From assembly GCA_951812315.1 (NCBI GenBank), contig CATOSA010000069.1:1-37372 (forward strand): 37,372 bases of DNA, read 5' to 3'. The notes under the pieces were generated by a model. The model was not told where the DNA came from. It ran no database searches and saw nothing but the letters and a program-made list of their open reading frames with translations. Shown here piece after piece: positions 1-7,071 of this stretch. Each line of letters begins with the position of its first letter. Positions within the stretch are counted from its first letter, which is position 1. This DNA is from an uncultured Burkholderiales bacterium. Lineage in GTDB: Bacteria > Pseudomonadota > Gammaproteobacteria > Burkholderiales > Eutrophovitaceae. The position numbers and the translations under genes are program-made.

Positions 1-1
1 G

Positions 2-1255
2 CTGTTTCCGTTGGTGCGAATGAAGGTGCGCGAGCGGATTGTCCGGGTACTGAATATCGATGAGAAAACAGTGGTCAGGATGGTGTTGCAGGAGTGGAAG
101 ATGAACCAGTCCAGTGGGCAAGGCGAGCCGCTGGTTGTGCCGTGTGTTGTACGCGTCGTGCCGGTCAAAGGTTACTGGCAGGAGCACGTCGCGCTCACAG
201 AGTTGCTTTCGACCAGTTTGGGGCGGTCTGCCGTTGCCGACTGCGCCTTTGCCAGCGCGATGAACGCGGCCGGCTTGAAGCCGGGTGGCTACAAAGCCAA
301 ATCAGCCGTTGCGTTGTTGCCGCAGATGACCAGTGAAGCGGCGGCCCGCGCCATTTTTCAAACACTGCTCGATACCATGCGTGCGAATTGCGATGGTGTC
401 CGCCGCAATCTCGATCCCGAGTTCCTGCATGACTATCGCGTCGCGATCCGTGGCACGCGATCTTTGCTCAAGCAGGTCAGGGGTGTATTCCCGGACAGCG
501 CGACACGGCATTTCTCGGGTGAGTTCAAGTGGCTGGGTGCAGCCACCGGACAAGTTCGCGATCTGGATGTCTACTTGCTCAAGATGGTGGATTTCAGGGC
601 TCAATTACCGGCCGAAATCGGGGAACATCTTGGCCCGCTGGACGAGTTCCTGCACGTGCATCACACAAAAGAGCAGCGCCGCCTGGTGCGAGTACTCCGC
701 ACAGAACGCTACCGTGCGCTCATCGACGAATGGTCCACGCTTTTGCACAATTCCGTAAAAGTAGACGAAGCGCGTTGCCCCGACGCGGCCAGGCCGGTTA
801 TTGAACTGGCTTCACATCGTATCTGGAGGGCATTCCATCGCGTTCGCACGCGCGGAAGGGTCATCGAAGAAAACGTTGCCGCCGAAGCAATGCACGCACT
901 GCGCATCGAATGCAAGAAGCTGCGTTATCTGCTCGAGTTCTTTGGTTCGCTGTACCCGCCTTCAGAGGTCCGTCAGTTGACGCACTCCCTCAAGCGGCTG
1001 CAGACCAATCTTGGCGATTTCAATGACTGCGAAGTCCAGCGTCACACGCTTGAACGGTTTGCCAATGAAATGTTTCAGGAAGGTCTCGGCTCGGCGGAAA
1101 GCTTGCTGGCAATGGGACGGCTGACCGATCACCTTTCGCAACAGCAAGAAGACGAGCGGCAGCGGTTTGAAGCCAGTTTCTCGTCTTTCTTGTTGCCGGA
1201 TAATCTCGACCGGTATCGCCGTCTGTTCAAGCCGCATGGCAAGGAAGCGCAATGA
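2..1255 (+). CDS. CHAD domain protein, 5' end outside the window
   Basis: The frame is open from the first bases, so the true start lies to the left. The body is a CHAD domain, a helical bundle rich in conserved His/Arg/Lys that binds inorganic polyphosphate. Visible signatures are LHDYRVAIRGTRSLLKQ (about residues 139-155 counted from position 11), the RDLDVYL segment and MHALRIECKKLRYLLEFF, followed by the typical GDFNDCEVQ motif. The basic/hydrophobic stretch before it (VRMKVRERIVRVL) resembles the end of a CYTH domain, so the whole protein may be CYTH-CHAD; this is inference because most of that domain would be off-window. The stop overlaps the ParA start as ATGA, implying co-translation. 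A SixA-type phosphatase, often found near CHAD genes, lies 2 kb downstream. Confidence 0.85.
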   Translation: MFPLVRMKVRERIVRVLNIDEKTVVRMVLQEWKMNQSSGQGEPLVVPCVVRVVPVKGYWQEHVALTELLSTSLGRSAVADCAFASAMNAAGLKPGGYKAKSAVALLPQMTSEAAARAIFQTLLDTMRANCDGVRRNLDPEFLHDYRVAIRGTRSLLKQVRGVFPDSATRHFSGEFKWLGAATGQVRDLDVYLLKMVDFRAQLPAEIGEHLGPLDEFLHVHHTKEQRRLVRVLRTERYRALIDEWSTLLHNSVKVDEARCPDAARPVIELASHRIWRAFHRVRTRGRVIEENVAAEAMHALRIECKKLRYLLEFFGSLYPPSEVRQLTHSLKRLQTNLGDFNDCEVQRHTLERFANEMFQEGLGSAESLLAMGRLTDHLSQQQEDERQRFEASFSSFLLPDNLDRYRRLFKPHGKEAQ

Positions 1256-2010
1256 GAGTCCTGGCCGCGTACAACATCAAGGGCGGTGTGGGCAAGACGG
1301 CAACGGCTGTCAATCTGGCGTATCTGTCGGCCTATCACGGCGCAAGAACCCTGGTCTGGGACCTCGATCCCCAGGGCGCCGCGACATTTTACTTTCGCGT
1401 TCGCGAAAAGCTCGGTGGTGGCAAGCGGCATATCCGCGGCAAACAGGATCTCGACTCTCTTATTCGCGGGACCGATTTCGAGCAGCTCGATCTGCTGCGC
1501 GCCTCGTTCGCATACCGAAATATGGATCAGACGCTTGCAGGGACGAAAAAACCTCTCAAGCACTTCGCCCGGCTGATCCGGCCTCTTGCAACCGACTATG
1601 ATTGTCTGATCTTCGATTGCCCGCCCGGCATCAACCTTGTGTCGGAAAGTATTTTCTTTGCCTCCGATGCGCTACTCGTGCCGACCATACCCACGATTCT
1701 CTCGCTTCGCTGCCTGGATCAGCTTACCGATCACCTCAAGCGTGAAGGGCCGGATTCGTTGCGCGTGCTTCCGTTCTTCTCAATGGTTGATTCGCGCAAA
1801 TCGATGCACAAGCAAATCTGCAATGCGTCTGGCGGAAAGCACGTGTGTTGTCTCGAGACCCGCATTCCGTATGCCAGCCTGGTTGAACAAATGGGCGTTT
1901 ATCGGGCTCCGATTAACGTCTACGCGGCGCGCAGCCCCGCCGCTTATGCCTACCGTGCGCTGTGGGACGAGATCCAGGCGGAACTGAGCACGCTGCCGGT
2001 CCGTGTCTGA
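1252..2010 (+). CDS. Orphan ParA/MinD-family ATPase
   Basis: A 252-residue P-loop ATPase of the ParA family, which pattern on nucleoid or membrane by ATP-driven dimerisation and position plasmids, chromosomes or protein assemblies. The deviant Walker A motif KGGVGKTA is at residues 10-17, the switch region DLDPQGAAT at about 38-46, and the Walker B-like LIFDCPPGIN at about 118-127. No ParB gene or parS-like inverted repeats are seen next to it, so it is an orphan. Its ATG overlaps the CHAD stop by 4 bases, so the two are probably made in fixed ratio; a role in positioning a polyphosphate-bound CHAD protein is a plausible inference, not shown. It ends 40 bp from the convergent methyltransferase gene. 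Confidence 0.85.
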   Translation: MRVLAAYNIKGGVGKTATAVNLAYLSAYHGARTLVWDLDPQGAATFYFRVREKLGGGKRHIRGKQDLDSLIRGTDFEQLDLLRASFAYRNMDQTLAGTKKPLKHFARLIRPLATDYDCLIFDCPPGINLVSESIFFASDALLVPTIPTILSLRCLDQLTDHLKREGPDSLRVLPFFSMVDSRKSMHKQICNASGGKHVCCLETRIPYASLVEQMGVYRAPINVYAARSPAAYAYRALWDEIQAELSTLPVRV

Positions 2011-2050
2011 CCTGCCGGGGTGATCAATCAGGCCACATTTTTCAGCAGTT

Positions 2051-2872
2051 CTATTTTTCAGCGGTGATATAGGCTTGCCATGCCGGGTCGGCGTCAACGA
2101 CCTGGCTGGGCTGAAAATCGCCGTCGGTTTCTCCGGTCTCGTCGTCCCAGCCCTCAAAATAGGTCTGGACGCGCTTGAATCCTGCCGCTAGCAGCAGTTC
2201 CCGGATCTCGGGCAGCGTCCACAAACGCCAGTCATAAGTAAACGCCTTCTTCAGCCGTGAACCATCGTCAAACTTGAAATGAATGTGCGTCAGAAAATCA
2301 CCGTTCACCGCGTTGTACGCCGCCTGTTCCCAGATGTAACTGAAGTCGCCGTGTTTGGTCTTTTCCTTTAGTTTCTGGAAAGCTTCATATCCGCCGAACG
2401 CGTCCAGGAACAATACGCCATCGTCGATCATAGCATTGCGCGCCGCCTCGAAGTAGCGCTGCAAGCTCGCGCGATCCTTGAAGCACCAGTAACTGAAGTT
2501 CATTGCCAGGACGGCATCGGCCGGGTCTGTCTGAGCGGTCAAGACATCGCCGTTGAGCAACTTGACGCGAGCACGCTGTTTGGATTTCAGAGATGCAACA
2601 TTGTTCTCGTGACCCCACTGCAACACTTCTGCGTCCAGGTCCACGCCGACCGCGACATTGTCGCCGCGCCGGCGCGCCCATTCGCAGGCGGTATTCGCGG
2701 TGCCGCAAAAGTCTTCGCGCAGGCGGCTCGCCCACCGGCCGCGCAATTGCCGGAACGTTTCGTCGACGAAGTCGATTTCGTGTTCGACACATTGCACTGA
2801 TGACTCGTAAAGTACGTGCTTGTCGGCGAGTTCGGCCTTGCTTTGCAGGCGCTCTTTCTTGTTATGTTTCAT
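2051..2872 (-). CDS. Class I SAM-dependent methyltransferase
   Basis: A 273-residue soluble protein with a Rossmann-type methyltransferase fold. The conserved LREDFCGTANTA (about residues 51-62) replaces the usual GxGxG motif I and is typical of a bacterial family with an SVQ-containing N-terminus (YESSVQCVEHEIDF here). Motif II is VAVGVDLDAEVLQWG, and the DAVLAMNFSYWCF segment is the motif IV region; GVLFLDAFGG follows. The C-terminal WTLPEIRELLLAAGF resembles the lid/substrate segment of small-molecule methyltransferases. The substrate is unknown. It starts with ATGAAACATAAC, is transcribed convergently with ParA, and stands alone as a single gene. Confidence 0.85.
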   Translation of the reverse strand: MKHNKKERLQSKAELADKHVLYESSVQCVEHEIDFVDETFRQLRGRWASRLREDFCGTANTACEWARRRGDNVAVGVDLDAEVLQWGHENNVASLKSKQRARVKLLNGDVLTAQTDPADAVLAMNFSYWCFKDRASLQRYFEAARNAMIDDGVLFLDAFGGYEAFQKLKEKTKHGDFSYIWEQAAYNAVNGDFLTHIHFKFDDGSRLKKAFTYDWRLWTLPEIRELLLAAGFKRVQTYFEGWDDETGETDGDFQPSQVVDADPAWQAYITAEK

Positions 2873-3388
2873 TTTTGTGACGCTATCCTTTTTAGTGCGT
2901 GCTTCGTTTTGTTCATTGCGACCGTATGACGGTGTTGATCACTGCCATCAACAACACCAGTCCCAAGATCGAAATAAAATAAAAGATCTATTGCCCGACC
3001 CAACTATCAATTATCACTGAAGCACCGTACTCGTATCAATGGGCTTTGGAAAAAGGTAACCCGTGCGGTTGAGAACATCTTCTTTCTAATCGAGCGGACG
3101 TGTGTGCCGTGCATTGGCATTGCGATCGCGAGACGTGTGCGAATAGTGTGCCAGCCCCTCGTGATTTTTTTCGCGAACGTTGGTCGCTTGCAATGAACGC
3201 TGTCAGGTTGCTGCCAACCGTCGTTGCCGCGAGCAATGACCCGGAGAGCAAATTGATATTTGGAGAACCGGACAATATGGATACACTTGCTGCTTCCATA
3301 AAGTTCAGGCGAAAAAATCTTGTCTTCAGTATCCAGTCTTGTGAGTCGCAGCTGTACCATTTCTACCATATGATCCGACCTTGACCAC
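2873..3388. other. Intergenic region between divergent genes
   Basis: This 516-bp stretch separates the methyltransferase from the SixA gene. It must hold the promoters of both, but no convincing -35/-10 pair was picked out. It contains one imperfect hairpin, GGTGTTGAT (2931-2939) against ATCAACAACACC (2947-2958) with a 3-base bulge, followed by an A-rich stretch. A 94-codon open frame at 3100-3384 does not look coding. Confidence 0.4.
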
Positions 3389-3901
3389 ATGACACGGCGA
3401 CTACTACTGCTACGTCACGGCAAGTCCGACTGGGACGCCGACGTGGACGACTTTGATCGACCTCTGAAAGGGCGTGGCAAACGTGCTGCGCAGCGCGTCG
3501 GCAATTGGCTTGTGCAGCAAGACGCTGTGCCCGATTACATTCTGGCCTCGCCGGCGCAGCGGGCGCTTCAAACCGCGCGTAGAGCGTGCAAGGCAATGGA
3601 CATGGCCGAGGAGACAATTCGCACCGACAAACGAATATACGAAGCCGGCGTTGATGATCTGTTAGCGACACTTGGCGAATGTCCTGAAACCTCACAGCGG
3701 GTCATGCTGGTCGGACACAACCCGGGCCTGGAAAGTTTGATCGCCTGGCTGGCGAGAGATCACATACCGGTGCCGAGCGACGGAAAATTGGTACCGACCG
3801 CTACGTTGGCAATGTTGGCAATGCCGCCGGACTGGCGGCACTTGCAATCGGGTTGCGCAACACTGATGTCCATTACCATGCCTGCAGATTTGCCGGCGTG
3901 A
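3389..3901 (+). CDS. sixA: SixA-type phosphohistidine phosphatase
   Basis: A 170-residue member of the histidine phosphatase (phosphoglycerate-mutase-like) superfamily, with the length and layout of SixA. SixA removes phosphate from histidines of phosphotransfer proteins such as HPt domains and the nitrogen PTS. The catalytic RHG motif is at residues 9-11 (His10 nucleophile) and the second active-site histidine is in LVGHNPGLE (His110). LASPAQRALQTA at about 52-63 supplies the conserved Arg. The start at 3389 fits the family, in which RHG is close to the N-terminus. It is a single gene in this window; its link with the CHAD gene upstream is by proximity only. The symbol is by family, not by demonstrated orthology. 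Confidence 0.85.
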   Translation: MTRRLLLLRHGKSDWDADVDDFDRPLKGRGKRAAQRVGNWLVQQDAVPDYILASPAQRALQTARRACKAMDMAEETIRTDKRIYEAGVDDLLATLGECPETSQRVMLVGHNPGLESLIAWLARDHIPVPSDGKLVPTATLAMLAMPPDWRHLQSGCATLMSITMPADLPA

Positions 3902-4457
3902 ATTCCCGGGCGCTTTGGACCGTGCTCGACTTTTTCGGCGCGCAGGCACGTGCCGCAACCCGTCGAAAGTGTGCGTGACGCGCCAGTCGAGACTGGCAGA
4001 CGAGGCCCTTGCAACTCATCGTGCGAGTGGAAGATGATCAACGAACTGGCCGACCGGCGCCTGCCACCGGTGCAACATCGTCGTGCGCCGGCGTCCAAAA
4101 TCACAGTCCCTTCAAAGACACGACGAGATACAGGCGGTCGGGCTTGTCGCGCTGCATGCAGTCAGTGTGTTTGTCTATCAACCCCACTCGGAGCGGCACT
4201 GCACAATCCCAGCGTTGACTTCTTGCCTGGCTCGACGCGGAATACGGGAACGGCAAATGGCGAAGATTGCGCAATAGCACCACACCCGGGGGCGGGGAAA
4301 AATGCACTGCCATCGCGATAAACCGGGGCTCGATTTCCGATAAACTTACGATATTACGCAGGCCGATATTACTGAGGCGAACCGTGCGTCTGGCCTGGCG
4401 TTATTGTTAGCGCTGTTCGGTCAGCGCCGTGGACTGACTTACGAGGGAACACACGCA
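3902..4457. other. Intergenic region, no gene recognised
   Basis: This 556-bp stretch lies between two plus-strand genes. Several open frames cross it, but they are Arg/Ser/Cys-rich, mutually overlapping and have no domain, so none is called. No terminator with a T-run was seen after the SixA stop. Confidence 0.35.
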
Positions 4458-5288
4458 ATGGAACACGCGATCGCGCAGGTGGCAGACGAGACGGTCACCG
4501 CACCACTGCAATTTACCAGGAACGATGGCCAGCTGGTGATCGCCAAGGTCAAGGTGGAAGGTGCTGGCCCGGATGAGCGCACGGGCACGTTTATATCGCG
4601 CGACGTCGAGATCCGTGACGGGCGGCCGATCGCCGATCAACTTGATCTCGACCGCGATGGCTACCGGTTTATCCGGCATCAGAGCGCGGTCAAGAGCTGG
4701 TTTGACGCTGATGAAGCACGCCGCGTTGGTTACCCCGAGACTGAGGCACTGATCAAGCGAATCACCGGCTGTTCGAAGGTCGTGATCTTTGACCACACAC
4801 CGCGCATTGACGATGAGGCCTTGCAGGCCGCGCGCGCTCTCAGGCCACCGGCAAAGTATGTGCACAACGACTTTATTCCCGATTCGGCGGCACAACGGGT
4901 GCGTGACGTGTTGCCCGCAGATGAAGCCGAGCAACGCCTCAAGAAGCGCTATGGATCGTTCAATCTGTGGCGGCCGATCAAAGGTCCGGTCGAAACCGCA
5001 CCGCTGGTCATCTGCGGCTATCACGATATGGCCGACGAGGACCTGGTCGTATCGGAACGCCATTATCCGGACGGGCGCATCTACCACGTTGACTACAATC
5101 CGAACCAGCGCTGGACTTACTTTCCGCACATGATGCCGGACGAGGCGGTGCTGCTGAAGTGCTACGACTCGCTGACCGACGGCACTGCCCGCTGGACGGC
5201 GCATGGTTCCTTCCAGCCACCGAACAAGCCGGCTAACGCTGCGCCGCGTGAAAGCGTCGAGTTGCGTTCAATGGTTTTTTGGGACTAG
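4458..5288 (+). CDS. CmcJ/NvfI-family oxidoreductase (GA4 desaturase-like)
   Basis: A 276-residue soluble protein of the family that includes cephamycin CmcJ and the fungal NvfI and GA4-desaturase-like enzymes, some of which are non-haem iron/2-oxoglutarate oxygenases. Recognisable blocks are DGYRFIRHQSAV, the YVHNDFIPDSAAQRV stretch, GSFNLWRPI, and PLVICGYHDMADEDLV, with KCYDSL and WTAHGSFQPP near the end. The HxD of VHNDF and the His of AHGSF would make a plausible iron-binding facial triad. The ATG at 4458 is preferred over an upstream in-frame start because a GAGGG ribosome site (about 4443) precedes it. The substrate is unknown; it is not in an obvious biosynthetic cluster. Confidence 0.75.
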   Translation: MEHAIAQVADETVTAPLQFTRNDGQLVIAKVKVEGAGPDERTGTFISRDVEIRDGRPIADQLDLDRDGYRFIRHQSAVKSWFDADEARRVGYPETEALIKRITGCSKVVIFDHTPRIDDEALQAARALRPPAKYVHNDFIPDSAAQRVRDVLPADEAEQRLKKRYGSFNLWRPIKGPVETAPLVICGYHDMADEDLVVSERHYPDGRIYHVDYNPNQRWTYFPHMMPDEAVLLKCYDSLTDGTARWTAHGSFQPPNKPANAAPRESVELRSMVFWD

Positions 5289-5346
5289 TCAGTTTTTTGG
5301 GACCAATTAGTATTTTGAAACTAGTTGGTGTATTGAAACTCGGCGG
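5275..5346. repeat. Four degenerate 18-bp tandem repeats over a stop codon
   Basis: Four adjacent 18-base units begin at 5275, 5293, 5311 and 5329. Units 1 and 2 share TTTTTTGGGAC; units 3 and 4 share ATTGAAACT or a close variant. The first unit contains the last codons (Phe-Trp-Asp) and the TAG stop of the upstream gene, so the array seems to have grown out of the 3' end of that gene. No inverted symmetry or T-run terminator is evident. Confidence 0.6.
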
Positions 5347-5479
5347 CGCCTGGAGACTGACTGGAACCCTGGCAGCCTGCCGGGTAGTAGGGGCGAGGTA
5401 CTAACACTGCCGGTGCGTGCGAACCTGAAGTCATAGCACAGCGTCCGGGAGCGACCCCGGGCAGGGTTGCAATTCGATT

Positions 5480-6370
5480 TCAGGTGTTGGCGGAAGCCTG
5501 CTTGGAGTCCAATGCAATATCTGGCGAAGCCACGCCTCGATCCAGTCGCTTGCGGCATACCTCGGCAATGAGTATCCCGAGCGGCGCGGAGAACCAGATG
5601 CAAATCAGCAAGGCCGCGGCTTCCCAATTGCGAAGCAACGGCCCCAATACGAATAACATCACCCGGAATAGCCAGAACGCGCCCCGCATCGATCCGACGA
5701 AGCGGATCATCCAGACGCGGTGCGTCGCTGCGTCGCCTTTCCGAATCGCTGCCACGCTCATGACGGCGCATCCGTAGACGCATAGCGACATGAACCAGAA
5801 TCCGTACATCGAAAGACTGCCACCGTACTCACCGACCGGCCCGTGCTCCGCGGCAAGCCAAATCGCGCAAATTGTACCGATGGTCAGGAACGCAAATGAA
5901 ACGCGGCCGATGATGCGATGCCAGTCCCTGTTGTTGCCGGTGCCCGGGCGCAGCAACTGGACATGCATCAGGATGAATACCAGCGAGTTGAAAATCAAAT
6001 GCCCGTACAAAAGATTTGTGCGCAGTTGCGGACCGTTCAGGAAGCGGTCATGGAACGCGACGCCCCAGGACGGATGATTCAGATAGCGTTCTCCCCAGAT
6101 GGTGCAGGCGTTGTCCGGGCATCGCGCAAGGGCTGCAGCTCCCTCGGAATTGGCAACACCAAGATTGTCGAGAACGTCGTAAATGCCGATGAAATATGCG
6201 ATCGAAGCGGGCACGCCGTCCGTGATGTAGCGTACGTTCAGCACCAGCAACAATGCGATCCCGAATATCAGGAACGGCGTGAATGAGCGCCGCTTCATGC
6301 CGTGAACAAGCAGGACCAGCCAGACAACCAGGCCACCATAAAGGGCAAGAACGCCGAGGGGAAGATTCAT
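5480..6370 (-). CDS. Multi-pass inner-membrane protein (DUF2306-like)
   Basis: A 296-residue integral membrane protein with about seven hydrophobic segments, starting with LPLGVLALYGGLVVWLVLLV at the N-terminus. A periplasmic or cytoplasmic loop carries two cysteines (RCPDNACTIWGERY, about residues 104-117). A YGHLIFNSLVFILMHVQLL helix and a DWHRIIGRVSFAFL segment follow, the latter resembling the conserved His-containing turn of DUF2306-type proteins; AATHRVWMIRF lies further on. Family assignment is by resemblance of these His/Arg motifs and is only moderately sure. Function is unknown. It is an isolated minus-strand gene. Confidence 0.6.
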   Translation of the reverse strand: MNLPLGVLALYGGLVVWLVLLVHGMKRRSFTPFLIFGIALLLVLNVRYITDGVPASIAYFIGIYDVLDNLGVANSEGAAALARCPDNACTIWGERYLNHPSWGVAFHDRFLNGPQLRTNLLYGHLIFNSLVFILMHVQLLRPGTGNNRDWHRIIGRVSFAFLTIGTICAIWLAAEHGPVGEYGGSLSMYGFWFMSLCVYGCAVMSVAAIRKGDAATHRVWMIRFVGSMRGAFWLFRVMLFVLGPLLRNWEAAALLICIWFSAPLGILIAEVCRKRLDRGVASPDIALDSKQASANT

Positions 6371-6517
6371 AGCAAAGTTCCTTTCAGGGCTACGCCATTT
6401 CGGGTCTACACCAGTTCAAATTTAACCCCGGGGGCGAAGCCAGCCGCCTGTTCGTCTGGGCGCGCAGCGCACCAACAAAACCTGCGCCTGCAACTATGAA
6501 CTTGGCGGTCAGTGTCG

Positions 6518-6679
6518 TCAACGTAACGCCAAACGTGGCTCGGGATAAAATTCGCCGAGCAGTTTTGCCAGGACACGTTTTGCTTGTTGGGTACGACCGT
6601 CCGTGGATTTTTTGGCGCGACGCTTGCTTCTAGTGCGTAGGACAATTGTTCGTACAGAAACAGGAGTTTGCGTTGTCAT
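6518..6679 (-). CDS. Possible small basic protein, 53 residues
   Basis: An open frame starting MTTQTPVSVRTIV with a strongly basic middle (RTRSKRRAKKS) and a helical-looking tail (QAKRVLAKLLGEFYPEP). Composition is protein-like, but there is no clear ribosome-binding site and no family is recognised. It is the best candidate gene in the 700-bp gap between the membrane protein and Prc; the rest of that gap shows only the 17-bp repeat array. Confidence 0.25.
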   Translation of the reverse strand: MTTQTPVSVRTIVLRTRSKRRAKKSTDGRTQQAKRVLAKLLGEFYPEPRLALR

Positions 6680-6841
6680 GGCAGGGTGGTCGGAGGAATC
6701 TTGTGTCACATCTTGCGACCAGAGCGATAGGATGCATCATGCGCGGAAAATTGTCCGGGCGAACTTTATCTGCAAGAAGATGCCTGATCTCACGCTAAGT
6801 CCGACAGACTGCTAGCCTACAATTTGACGAAGGCGAGTTTT

Positions 6842-6892
6842 ATTGGTCAGGTAATCGAATTGGTCAAGTAACCGAATCGGCCAGGTAACCCA
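6842..6892. repeat. Three 17-bp tandem repeats
   Basis: Three consecutive 17-base units (6842-6858, 6859-6875, 6876-6892), each close to ATTGGTCAGGTAATCGA, are followed by a partial fourth (ATCAAATT). Units differ at one to four positions. The array lies about 180 bp upstream of the prc start in a stretch without a convincing gene. It could be spacer DNA or a binding array; nothing in the sequence decides. Confidence 0.7.
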
Positions 6893-7071
6893 ATCAAATT
6901 CATGAAAGTACAATTGGGCATTTTCGCGCGGGGCGCGAATCCTTTGTGGGATTTGCAGGCGAGCAGCAACAATTTTCCTGCAATTGAGTCAGAATTAAAC
7001 GGTGCTGGCGCGTGGCTGGCGCTTTTTTACACGATTGGCGAAATTTCGATACGCCGAGAGACGGAGCACGA

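Noticed and set aside
3100..3384. 94-codon open frame just before SixA
   Set aside because: No ribosome site, no recognisable domain, and an odd Cys/His-rich then basic composition; treated as chance.
3950..4321. Overlapping open frames between SixA and the CmcJ-like gene
   Set aside because: Arg/Ser/Cys-rich, overlap each other in several frames, no start signals or motifs.
4407..5204. 265-codon antisense frame over the CmcJ-like gene
   Set aside because: Complement shadow of a gene with clear family motifs.
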